Shown here in pieces: positions 16,508 through 25,188 of a DNA stretch of 64,000 nucleotides (position 1 is the first letter of the stretch; every line of letters starts with the position of its first letter). The notes below the pieces were generated by a model. The model did not search any database and was not told the DNA's origin. It was given only the letters and a program-made list of their open reading frames with translations. This DNA is from Bacteroidota bacterium (lineage in GTDB: Bacteria > Chlamydiota > Chlamydiia > Chlamydiales > FEN-1388): NCBI GenBank assembly GCA_013285825.1, contig JABDGV010000001.1:293242-357241 (forward strand), read 5' to 3'. The position numbers and the translations under genes were made by a program.

Positions 16508-18018
16508 GCTATCTGCTCCACAACAAGTTTTCCAAGTACGACTTCAATAACTTTCACTTTTTTTCCCTTATCTACAAACTGGCCAGTGGATACTGCATCG
16601 AAGAGCTTGCCCTCAATTTCAACCTTCCCTGAAGGCCTCAATGTTGAAACAACAGTACCCTCTGCTCCAAGTTTGATTGTCTCCTCTTCAGGATTAAACT
16701 GTAAGCTAGGCTGCGGCTCTTTTTTTAAAACAAGCCATGAGAGCATCTCAAGCCTTTTCTTCATAGGGCGGGCTAAAAGAAGTATAATCAAAAATGAGAG
16801 CAGCATAGCCGCCATCAGCCAAACCAGGCGAAGAAGCACATAATCTCCAGCCGCATTCAACGAAGTACCCTCAAAGCGAACTGAAGAAACTCCTGGCAAG
16901 ATGATGCCAAAAACACCCGCCAAACAGAAAAGGCCGCCAATTACAGCTAAAAAGCCAAAGGTGGGGACATAGACCACCTCAATAAATATAAGAAGAGATC
17001 CAAAAAGTAAAAGAAGCCCTTCAAGCCAGGAGATAGCCTCTTGAGAGTTACTTACAAGGCCAAGAAAGAAAAGGCTTGTAAGGCCAGCAAGGGCCGCCAA
17101 CCCAAATCCGCCCGAAGAGATCTCCATATACATGCTGACCATAAACACCATTACCAAGACGGATGAGACTGCGGGAGATGCCAAAAAGGCGACAAACCTA
17201 GTCTGCCAGTCCATCTTAAAGGGGATGATCTCTTCCTTAGGAGAGACTTCGGCCCAAGGAAGGACAACTAACGGATGGTCCTTTAAAGCTACTTGGGCAA
17301 TCTCTTGCGAGCCAGGCTCAACGAGAAAATCGGCGATGCCATACTCTTTCATCTCATGTGCTGTCAGGGTCAAAAGCTTTCCCTTGGCTGAGATCACTTC
17401 ATCTGAACCCTTCTTTACCTCGTCCATGCTGGCAAGTTTTATGATCTGGCCATTTCTACGTACCACTATGGTATCGGGATCAACCATCGCCTCTGCAATT
17501 GCGGGGCTTCTGCCGAAAAACTGCGCACGGCTTGCAAAATCGGTTCTCAGCGCTGAGTTGACCTTTTCAGGGGCTGCTTGCATCCCTTCAGCGCCAACAG
17601 TAATAGGCATAGCAGCGCCCATAATAGCGTCTTTGGAAGCTGCGATTATGGGACAAGAAAAGGTGAGCATCGCACCTGCAGAGACTGCCCAGTTATTAAT
17701 ATAGGCTAAAACGGGAACGCCGCTCTCTTTCTCAAAGTTTTTCAAGGCATCGGCTATCCTCTCGGCAGCAAAAACTTCTCCGCCAGGAGTGTTGAGCTGA
17801 ATGATTAAGAGGTCTGGTTTATTTTGAGAATAGTACTTTAGGGCCGCACGGACATAGATCCAGGTAGCATCCGAGATCTCATTTGATTTATCTCCGATTT
17901 CTATAAGCCCGATTTTGCCGCCTGCTAATTTCGGAAGCTGTCTCTCAGCAGCTTCAAGCGGAAAGAGAGAGCCAAGAAAGAGAGAGTAATGTATCAATAA
18001 TCGCAGTAGATGCTTCAT
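16504..18018 (-). CDS. Membrane-bound NfeD/ClpP-class serine protease
   Basis: A 504-residue protein of the long NfeD class. A signal peptide (1-24) is followed by a periplasmic ClpP-like protease domain (about 35-220) with LNTPGGEV as the oxyanion-forming segment and the nucleophile Ser113 in NNWAVSAGAML; the Lys of the Ser-Lys dyad is expected in the following 50 residues. About four to five membrane helices (250-420) and a C-terminal OB fold (GAEGTVVSTLRPSGKVEIEG) complete it. Such proteases cleave stomatin/flotillin partners. The ATG at 18018 lies 65 bp inside the 3' end of hemL, and the signal peptide supports this start. It is coupled to the small NfeD gene by a 4-bp overlap. Confidence 0.9.
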   Translation of the reverse strand: MKHLLRLLIHYSLFLGSLFPLEAAERQLPKLAGGKIGLIEIGDKSNEISDATWIYVRAALKYYSQNKPDLLIIQLNTPGGEVFAAERIADALKNFEKESGVPVLAYINNWAVSAGAMLTFSCPIIAASKDAIMGAAMPITVGAEGMQAAPEKVNSALRTDFASRAQFFGRSPAIAEAMVDPDTIVVRRNGQIIKLASMDEVKKGSDEVISAKGKLLTLTAHEMKEYGIADFLVEPGSQEIAQVALKDHPLVVLPWAEVSPKEEIIPFKMDWQTRFVAFLASPAVSSVLVMVFMVSMYMEISSGGFGLAALAGLTSLFFLGLVSNSQEAISWLEGLLLLFGSLLIFIEVVYVPTFGFLAVIGGLFCLAGVFGIILPGVSSVRFEGTSLNAAGDYVLLRLVWLMAAMLLSFLIILLLARPMKKRLEMLSWLVLKKEPQPSLQFNPEEETIKLGAEGTVVSTLRPSGKVEIEGKLFDAVSTGQFVDKGKKVKVIEVVLGKLVVEQIA

Positions 18019-19243
18019 CAATCATCTCATCGGTATGGGCAGTTGATACAAACCACGTCTCAAGCTGTAGAGGCGGAATGTATATCCCCTTATTTAGTAA
18101 TCGAACAAAAAATTCACGAAACAGCTCTTGAGAGCATTTTTTTGCATCCTCAAAAGTTTCAACTTTTTGAGGGCTAAAAAAGATTGTGCCCATAGAGCCA
18201 ATTCGAGCAACTGAAACAGGCAATTTCTTCTTCTGAACAAGTTTTTCAACCGGTTCAAAGAGCCGCTTCGTCTTTCGTTCTAAATCTTGATATATACCTG
18301 GATTGATCATATCGAGCACTTGAATACCTGCAGCTGTCGCAATTGGATTTCCAGACAACGTTCCTGCCTGATAGACGGGGCCAAGCGGAGCTAAACACTC
18401 CATAATGTCAACTCTTCCACCAAATGCGGCTATCGGAAAGCCGCCGCCCAAAATTTTACCAAGGCAGGTAAGATCGGGCTTTATCCCAAAATGTTCCTGC
18501 GCACCGCCTGGTGCTAATCGAAAACCGGTAACCACTTCATCAAAGATAAGGAGGATTCCTCGCTTTTTTGTCTCTTGCCGGAGCAGCTCTAAAAAGCCAG
18601 ATTTCGGCAAAATACAGCCCATGTTGATTGCAACAGGCTCGAGTATGACAGCCGCACAATCAGAGGCCATCTCACTCGAAAAATAGCGCTTGAGAGCGTC
18701 CATATCATTATAGGCAATTCGATCGGTGCAGGAGTTAAATACAGCAGGCACTCCCGACACGCCAGAGGTATATGCGACACCAGAACCTGCCGACTTCAAA
18801 AATTGATCGGAATGGCCATGGTAGTTGCCCTCAAACACTAAAATGCGATTTTTTTTCGTATAGCCGCGAGCTAAGCGAACCGCAGACATAGTCGCTTCAG
18901 TGCCAGAAGAAACAAAACGAATACGCTCGATAGTTGGAAAAAAATGGCGAACCTTCTCTCCTAAAACAGCTTCTTGAAGAGTTGATGCACCATAGGAGGT
19001 GCCGCGCCCTAAAGCTTTTACTACCGCCTCTTGAATTTTCGGATCGGCATGGCCAAAGAGGAGCGCTCCCCAACTCGAGCAAAAATCAATATATTTTTTA
19101 CCATCCACATCCTCTAAAAATGGACCAAAGGCTTTCTCGACGATAAGCGGAGTGATCCCCATCTGCATGCAGGCTCGAACGGGCGAATTGACGCCGCCAG
19201 CTAAAACTGATCTAAGCCTCTTCCAAGCAAGTTCACTTTTCAT
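17954..19243 (-). CDS. hemL: Glutamate-1-semialdehyde 2,1-aminomutase
   Basis: A 429-residue PLP enzyme that turns glutamate-1-semialdehyde into 5-aminolevulinate in the C5 haem pathway. Landmarks are GGVNSPVRA at the start, FVSSGTEATMSAVRLARG for the cofactor phosphate, YHGHSDQFL, IFDEVVTGFR, and the PLP lysine in LGKILGGGFPIAAFGGR. The start is taken as the ATG at 19243; an in-frame TTG at 19264 overlaps the GAGGAG ribosome site. The 3' end overlaps the NfeD protease gene by 65 bp on the same strand. TamA is divergent, with about 50 bp between the starts. Other haem genes in this window are hemC-hemD and hemY/hemG. Confidence 0.96.
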   Translation of the reverse strand: MKSELAWKRLRSVLAGGVNSPVRACMQMGITPLIVEKAFGPFLEDVDGKKYIDFCSSWGALLFGHADPKIQEAVVKALGRGTSYGASTLQEAVLGEKVRHFFPTIERIRFVSSGTEATMSAVRLARGYTKKNRILVFEGNYHGHSDQFLKSAGSGVAYTSGVSGVPAVFNSCTDRIAYNDMDALKRYFSSEMASDCAAVILEPVAINMGCILPKSGFLELLRQETKKRGILLIFDEVVTGFRLAPGGAQEHFGIKPDLTCLGKILGGGFPIAAFGGRVDIMECLAPLGPVYQAGTLSGNPIATAAGIQVLDMINPGIYQDLERKTKRLFEPVEKLVQKKKLPVSVARIGSMGTIFFSPQKVETFEDAKKCSQELFREFFVRLLNKGIYIPPLQLETWFVSTAHTDEMIDEASTAIIDTLLSLSWLSLSA

Positions 19244-19293
19244 ATGTATGTTTATACTCCTCAAAAATCAAAATAGAGGCGATAATATTTAGC

Positions 19294-21009
19294 ATGCGTA
19301 CAATATTCACTCTTCTTTTATTTCTATCTAGTTCTCTTTCAGCATTAACCTATGATGCTGAAATCAAGACCGATGGCACCGATGACAACAAAATAATTGA
19401 GTCGCTAAAGCGTGCATCAACTACCTTTCAAATGAAGGCAGCGCCGCCCGTTAGTTTTGCAGCCCTGAAACGACGGGCCGAACGAGATATTGAGAAACAA
19501 AAAGCAGTTCTCTGGGCATCAGGCTACTTTTCATGCGAAATTGCGGTTCAAACAATCTTTGAAGAGCCTCAGCCTAAAGTCGTCTTCTCTATAAATAAAG
19601 GCCCACGCTACAGCTATGGGAAGATTCAGGTTCTGCCTATTGAAAGTCCCGTACGTATCAAAACGGGAGAATTTGTTCGAGCAGAAGAGATCGAAGAGGC
19701 AAAAAGAGAAATTCTTTCTGACTTAAGAAGCAAGGGTTACCCTCTGGCAACCATTCAGAAGAGCACCTTATGGGCTGATCGAAAAGAGGCAACCTTGGAT
19801 GTTACTTTTGATGTCCTAGCCGGCCCCTACTGCCTTTTTGGTCCTATCCACATCGCACCTACAGCTGGAGTCGATGAGGAGTTCTTTACCTCTCTTTGCC
19901 CATGGAGTCCTGGAGACAAATTTTCCAGCTCATCTATTGAGGAGATGCAGAGGCGGCTTGAAAAGAGTGGACTGTTCAAAACAGTTACCATCAAAGAGGG
20001 TCCGCTTGAAAACGGCAAAGTTCCCATTGAAATTAGTGCTGAAGAGGCGCTGCAAAAAACAATTGGTGCAGGATTAAGCTATACAACTACCTATGGACCA
20101 GGGGTTTCTCTTCTCTGGAACCATAGAAATGTTGCAAGACGTGGACAGCGTTTTGATTTTCGAGCCGATCTTTGGGAGCATGATCGAGCTGTCACGCTAC
20201 GATACACAACTCCCAACTTCCTCAAATACAAGCAAAACCTGATTTACCTCTTAGAATATGACTTCACAACAACAATTTCCTACGTCAGCTCAGCAGTTAA
20301 AGCCTCTGTTCTTCTTGAAACAGCCCTTTCTAAAGAGCTCGATATTGTTCGAGGCCTTCAATTCGAACGGCTAACGTCGCATGGATTTGATGGAAACGAT
20401 CTCTTTCGAATTGCAAAACTTCCTTTTCAAGCTCGATGGAGCTCTGCAAATTCACTCCTTGATCCAACGATGGGAGCCATCTTCAATTGCAAACTAACCC
20501 CCGCTTTTCAGCTCGCTGGAAAACCATATCCCTACCTCATCCACTCCTCTTCCCTTACAGGTTACTACTCCTTCTTTGAAGATGGGTTAACCTTAGCGGC
20601 AAAAGCGCAAATGGCCAATATCTTCGGAGAAGCTGAAGATGTAATCCCTCTTCCCGATCGGCTCTTTGGCGGATCAGATAATTCTTTCCGAGGATACAAA
20701 TCCCTAAGCGTTGCTCCGCTCAACCGACACAATATTCCCGTCGGCGGAAGGTCGATGCTGTCAGGAACACTCGAAGCGCGCATTCGAACCTCCTCATCGC
20801 TCGGCTATGTGCTCTTTTACGACGTTGGAAATGTCTATTTACATTGGCTGCCCCAGATCCATAAGCCCTATCTTCACTCGACAGGATTTGGTATTCGCTA
20901 TAAAACCCCGATCGGCCCTCTAAGGCTCGACCTAGCATTTCCTTTAAATCGAAGACCAAATATAGATCCTCCTTTTCAGATCTACTTCAGTATAGGGCAA
21001 TCTTTTTGA
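19294..21009 (+). CDS. tamA: TamA-like Omp85 family outer-membrane protein
   Basis: A 571-residue outer-membrane protein with a cleavable signal peptide (1-17), three POTRA-like domains (about 20-260) and a 16-strand-type barrel (about 265-571). The L6 signature of the Omp85 superfamily is present as GGSDNSFRGY near 455, and the C-terminal strand ends in Phe (IYFSIGQSF) after GIRYKTPIGPLRLDLAFPL. Followed directly by tamB with a one-base overlap of stop and start, which identifies the pair as the translocation and assembly module that inserts outer-membrane proteins or moves lipids. No BamA is seen in this window, so it is named by context. Confidence 0.9.
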   Translation: MRTIFTLLLFLSSSLSALTYDAEIKTDGTDDNKIIESLKRASTTFQMKAAPPVSFAALKRRAERDIEKQKAVLWASGYFSCEIAVQTIFEEPQPKVVFSINKGPRYSYGKIQVLPIESPVRIKTGEFVRAEEIEEAKREILSDLRSKGYPLATIQKSTLWADRKEATLDVTFDVLAGPYCLFGPIHIAPTAGVDEEFFTSLCPWSPGDKFSSSSIEEMQRRLEKSGLFKTVTIKEGPLENGKVPIEISAEEALQKTIGAGLSYTTTYGPGVSLLWNHRNVARRGQRFDFRADLWEHDRAVTLRYTTPNFLKYKQNLIYLLEYDFTTTISYVSSAVKASVLLETALSKELDIVRGLQFERLTSHGFDGNDLFRIAKLPFQARWSSANSLLDPTMGAIFNCKLTPAFQLAGKPYPYLIHSSSLTGYYSFFEDGLTLAAKAQMANIFGEAEDVIPLPDRLFGGSDNSFRGYKSLSVAPLNRHNIPVGGRSMLSGTLEARIRTSSSLGYVLFYDVGNVYLHWLPQIHKPYLHSTGFGIRYKTPIGPLRLDLAFPLNRRPNIDPPFQIYFSIGQSF

Positions 21010-23990
21010 TGAAAAAGACACTCAAATTGTTCCTCATTCTCACTCTCCTCCTGCTCACCATACCTGCCCTCTTGTTGAAGAGTCCCATCATCCAGAACCC
21101 CTTAAAAAAATTGTGCGAGGACTCTCTAAGCGAAGCGCTCGAGATGCCTGTCACAATAGAGCGACTCTCAGGCATTCCTCCCTTCTTTATATCTCTCGAA
21201 GATGTCCGAATTGGCGATAAAGAGAGCCCAAAGATCACTATTTCATCTCTTGCCTGCATCCCTGAGTGGTATCAAGCACTTACTGGCAAAATTTCCTTTC
21301 TTTCACTCTCTTTAGGAACTGTTGCTGTTCATGACAGCTCATTTCCAGCTACTGCATCAAACTCGCAGATTCCCATTATCATTCGACACTTATCCCTCGA
21401 TCGGCTTGTCCTCAAAAACCAATCCCTTTCAATTGCAGGCTCTGTAGCCTTTTACCCAGATAGATGTGTTGCCTCAATCACTGGCCGCTTCTGGACAATT
21501 CCCGACTCAACTCCCATCCATTTTGCTCTCGATACCGATGGAGCTTTTGAAAAACTCCCCTTTTCTCTCGAAACATCACTCCATGACAAATTTCGCTGTT
21601 CCCTTTCAGGGACTGCTTCAACCAATTCCCCCTTTATCGTTCAAGAGGCTAAGGTTTCAGGCACCGTCTATAAAATGAACCCTTTGAATAAGATCGAGCT
21701 TTCAGGATCGCTGAAAGAAGATCCTCAAGGCCTACAACTATCTTTAGACCATATCAAAACCTATCTCAATAAACCCTTGATGCCGCATAAAAAGCTCACA
21801 ACCGATGAACTCTCTTCAGCAAATCTTCAGCAGATAATTCTAGAACAAGAAAGCTATGTATTTGATTCTTCAATTGATGCCCTGCTCACCAAAGAAATGC
21901 AGCTTAAAGGAAAAATGGAGATCGACAACCACGCCATCCCTTTCACAGCAAACTTTGGCGATACTGGCTTCTCGCTTAATTCAAAGGGCTCTTTAAACAG
22001 TGATTCTTTAAACGGGATTTGGACCTTTTCATTCACACCTAGCCACTTTGATCTTATTGGCGCTATTCACCATACACACTATGGCCAAGCAACAATCAAT
22101 GGCTCTTATTCCGATAAAAATCTGGCGCTGAAATGCCATGCTCAAAATGTAAACCTTTTCAAATTCCATGAAAAAGAGCTCACCATTTCCTGCAAAACGG
22201 AAGAGACGGGTCTATCATTTCTGGTGAACGGCGAGGGAGATCTCACACTTAATGCTCAAGGAAGCTATCAAGACAAATCTCACGAAGAGGTGCTTACTTT
22301 TTCTTCCCTTTCTCTTGGAACGCTTATACTTGAAAAACCGCTCCAAGCATCTTGGACAAAAACATCATGCATCGTCAGCCCTTTTACTTTACGCAATAAC
22401 TCCAGCTCTCTTTTGACAGGCCAATTTTCACGTCAAGATGACACGATCGAAGGAGAGCTTCGAGGCGTAGACCTCCCCTTCACAAAAATTGGGATTAGCC
22501 ATTTTGTGCCGATTGAAGGCAGCCATTCCTTCATTCTTGGACTTTCCGGAACCACTCTTCATCCTTTGGGCATGGTTACAGGAACTGCAAAAACAACGCT
22601 CAAATCATTCGACGAAGTGCGCCTATCGCTCGTTACCGATTATGAATGTACAATTAATGGATATCGGGCTGACATCAAGTCTACAACCAAAGGCGAGACC
22701 TTTGATAAGCCATGTACTCTTGCTCTCACTGTCACACCAACGTCGATTAAGGGAGCGATTACTGGAGATATTGATCTTGCGATCGTCAGCTCAGCTTTCT
22801 TCCCAGAAGAGCTCCAATGCAAGGGTAGAGCAAGCCTTACATTAGCTCTCCAAGGATCATCCTTTTCAGGAAAAATAGATGTCTCCAAGGGAGAGTTTGA
22901 AATCCCAGCCATCGGCGGCCGAATTAAAGATATAGAAATAAACGGAACCATTCAGGAAAGAAAAATTCTCATAACAGCCGCACGAGGCCACGATGACCAG
23001 GGGGGATCATTTACAGCTACAGGGGAGATTGATTTTAGCCAGGACAAGGTTGTATCCAAGTTTGAATTTCATCCTCAAAAGCTCGAACTGGTCAATATGG
23101 ACTTAGGAAAGGTTTTTGCTTCAGGAAATCTTAACTTGAAAGGAAGTGATTCCAATATCAATCTTCAAGGAAGCTTTACTATCGATGATGCCCTTCTCGA
23201 TCTTCGTGCTAATTTCACCCAAGATATTGCATTACTTGAGGTCGCCTTCAAAGATGAAGAGGCGCTTCTTCAAAATACTCCCCTCGACTTCTCCTTCGAT
23301 ATCACTATCCCCAATACCGGGCGGATCGAAGGACGCGGCCTTACAAGCCTCTGGACAGGCCAACTCAACATATCGGGAAATTCAAACTCCTACCTCGCCA
23401 ATGGCTCCCTCTCTTGTACCTCGGGTACCTTCCGTTTAGCAGGGCATGATTTAAAAATTATCCATGGAGAGATCCTTTTCAAAGGAGATATCCTAAACGA
23501 TTCCAATATCAACCTTTCATCCAGTATGAACTTGCCGCAAATAGCGGTTCAGGCAAATGTAACGGGATCTCTCGATAAGCCAATTGTGAGCTTTCAGTCG
23601 AATCCCCCCATGAGTGAAAAGGAAATTATTTCGTGGGTGCTTTTTAATAAAGGCATTCAAGATGTCTCCCCGCTTGAGAGCTTGCAGCTGGCCCAAGTCC
23701 TCATTTCCCTTCAAAAGGGGGAAAGCGCCTTTTCAATGATAGACACTCTTCGAAGCGTAGTTGGAATAGATCGGCTCGATGTGAAAAATGACACCGATTC
23801 CAATGATGTATCCGTTCAAGTAGGCAAGTATATCTCAGATACTGTCATGGTAACTGCTTCTAAGCAGATCTCTTCAGATGTTAATCGAGTAGGCTTAAGC
23901 GTCGATGTCACTTCCCAGCTTAAGGCTGAAGCTGAAGTGGGCGACGATGCCGAAGGAATTGCCTCGCTCACCTGGAAACAGGATTATTAG
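21009..23990 (+). CDS. tamB: TamB (DUF490) inner-membrane-anchored envelope-spanning protein
   Basis: A 993-residue protein with an N-terminal signal anchor (about 5-22, LFLILTLLLLTIPALLL) and a very long beta-rich body typical of TamB/AsmA-like bridges that span the periplasm. The C-terminal DUF490 domain (about 700-993) includes GTFRLAGHDLKIIHGEILFKG, ISWVLFNKGIQDVSPLESLQ and VQVGKYISDTVMVTASK. The ATG at 21009 shares one base with the tamA stop codon, so translation is coupled. Shorter than the 1,250-residue E. coli protein, but with both ends intact. Likely partner is TamA. Confidence 0.92.
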   Translation: MKKTLKLFLILTLLLLTIPALLLKSPIIQNPLKKLCEDSLSEALEMPVTIERLSGIPPFFISLEDVRIGDKESPKITISSLACIPEWYQALTGKISFLSLSLGTVAVHDSSFPATASNSQIPIIIRHLSLDRLVLKNQSLSIAGSVAFYPDRCVASITGRFWTIPDSTPIHFALDTDGAFEKLPFSLETSLHDKFRCSLSGTASTNSPFIVQEAKVSGTVYKMNPLNKIELSGSLKEDPQGLQLSLDHIKTYLNKPLMPHKKLTTDELSSANLQQIILEQESYVFDSSIDALLTKEMQLKGKMEIDNHAIPFTANFGDTGFSLNSKGSLNSDSLNGIWTFSFTPSHFDLIGAIHHTHYGQATINGSYSDKNLALKCHAQNVNLFKFHEKELTISCKTEETGLSFLVNGEGDLTLNAQGSYQDKSHEEVLTFSSLSLGTLILEKPLQASWTKTSCIVSPFTLRNNSSSLLTGQFSRQDDTIEGELRGVDLPFTKIGISHFVPIEGSHSFILGLSGTTLHPLGMVTGTAKTTLKSFDEVRLSLVTDYECTINGYRADIKSTTKGETFDKPCTLALTVTPTSIKGAITGDIDLAIVSSAFFPEELQCKGRASLTLALQGSSFSGKIDVSKGEFEIPAIGGRIKDIEINGTIQERKILITAARGHDDQGGSFTATGEIDFSQDKVVSKFEFHPQKLELVNMDLGKVFASGNLNLKGSDSNINLQGSFTIDDALLDLRANFTQDIALLEVAFKDEEALLQNTPLDFSFDITIPNTGRIEGRGLTSLWTGQLNISGNSNSYLANGSLSCTSGTFRLAGHDLKIIHGEILFKGDILNDSNINLSSSMNLPQIAVQANVTGSLDKPIVSFQSNPPMSEKEIISWVLFNKGIQDVSPLESLQLAQVLISLQKGESAFSMIDTLRSVVGIDRLDVKNDTDSNDVSVQVGKYISDTVMVTASKQISSDVNRVGLSVDVTSQLKAEAEVGDDAEGIASLTWKQDY

Positions 23991-24055
23991 ACCGTTTATT
24001 GACTATTCCATAGATTAGTATTAGAATTAAAATAATCCCTAATAAGGTGAAGCGT

Positions 24056-25126
24056 ATGGAAATTCAATATGACATTAAAGCACATCGGCTGCAACTACCG
24101 CAAAATGATGGTACAACAGCAGATGTTAGAGCCTTTAAAGCGACTTGGTACAATAAAGTTTGGTTATTTTTTGCCAAATTGAGTTTGACCAACCCTGCAA
24201 ACTTCGTTGAATGCAAAAATATACAGGGGCAATCCTACCTCATTTCTAGAAATAGCCTGCATAATAGACTTGGAGGTACTCTAGATAACAAAACAGCTAA
24301 TGAAATTACTGCTTTTATCAATAGACAGGTCGAGTTAGTCAATTCCCCGAAAAAGAATATTCCACCTGTATTTGTGCAGGATAATTCGTCAACGATTGAA
24401 GATCAAGAAAGCACTACACAACGTACAAAATCTATACATAAAATAGATGATAAAACCCAAGGTTTTACAGATAAGCAGATGGAAAGAAATGTTTACTTTC
24501 TTAATCAATTGATCAGTAAACAAAAGGGTCTTGAAGAAAAGAGTCATGAAGGGAAAATTGGCAAAAAGGAGCGTAAACCAAAACTCTCAGAACAAAGTAA
24601 AGAACAGCTTCGAAATAATTTGTGTGCCGACTCGGAAGGTAATTTTCAGATAAAACCCACAAATGATCTATCTGAACTAGGCATACATGATCCTGAGAAA
24701 AATCTCGGCACAGCTATTAGAAGTACAGCTGAAAAAATAATCGAAAAATATCAGAAGTGTAAAGACTATGACACCATGTGGAAATATACGGACTCATCCG
24801 GATTAATTCTAAAAGCAGATCCAACTTTTACTTTTGTTTGGGAAGGAATGCAGAATATCCTCAGCGCCTCAGTAAATAATCCCTTTGCGATGCTCACCGC
24901 TCCACTTGCCGTTCCAATACTCGCCCCAATCGTAGGCATTGGCAAGCTTGGGGAATGGATGACAGGATTGAAAATGGGAGACGTTAAGTTAAGCGAATTC
25001 GGTGAAGATTTGAAAATTCTCAATAAAAACGGAAAATATGACGATATCATTCAAAAACTCGAATCCGAGAAGCAAAGAATGAACGATCGAATGGAAAGAC
25101 CTCATTGGTACTCTACGGGATTCTGA
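24056..25126 (+). CDS. Hypothetical protein, candidate secreted effector
   Basis: A 356-residue protein without a recognised family. The N-terminal 95 residues form a compact region with WYNKVWLFFAKLSLTNP and a Ser/Arg-rich turn; residues 100-200 are polar, Lys-rich and probably disordered; residues 270-310 contain a hydrophobic stretch (PFAMLTAPLAVPILAPIVGIG) that could insert in a membrane. The combination resembles chlamydial type III substrates but is not diagnostic. The start is the ATG at 24056 with AAGG eight bases upstream, rather than the GTG at 24047. A strong terminator follows, so it forms a single-gene unit. Confidence 0.7.
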   Translation: MEIQYDIKAHRLQLPQNDGTTADVRAFKATWYNKVWLFFAKLSLTNPANFVECKNIQGQSYLISRNSLHNRLGGTLDNKTANEITAFINRQVELVNSPKKNIPPVFVQDNSSTIEDQESTTQRTKSIHKIDDKTQGFTDKQMERNVYFLNQLISKQKGLEEKSHEGKIGKKERKPKLSEQSKEQLRNNLCADSEGNFQIKPTNDLSELGIHDPEKNLGTAIRSTAEKIIEKYQKCKDYDTMWKYTDSSGLILKADPTFTFVWEGMQNILSASVNNPFAMLTAPLAVPILAPIVGIGKLGEWMTGLKMGDVKLSEFGEDLKILNKNGKYDDIIQKLESEKQRMNDRMERPHWYSTGF

Positions 25127-25135
25127 AATAACACC

Positions 25136-25184
25136 ATAGAGTAGAGATTAAGAGTTTAATCCTATCTCTACTCTATCGTTTTTA
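25136..25184 (+). terminator. Intrinsic terminator after the 356-residue orphan gene
   Basis: A perfect 13-bp stem (25136-25148 with 25164-25176), extended by a few more pairs in the loop, is followed by CGTTTTTAT. It also lies just downstream of the convergent 549-residue gene, where the T run on the minus strand is weak. Confidence 0.85.
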
Positions 25185-25188
25185 TCCC

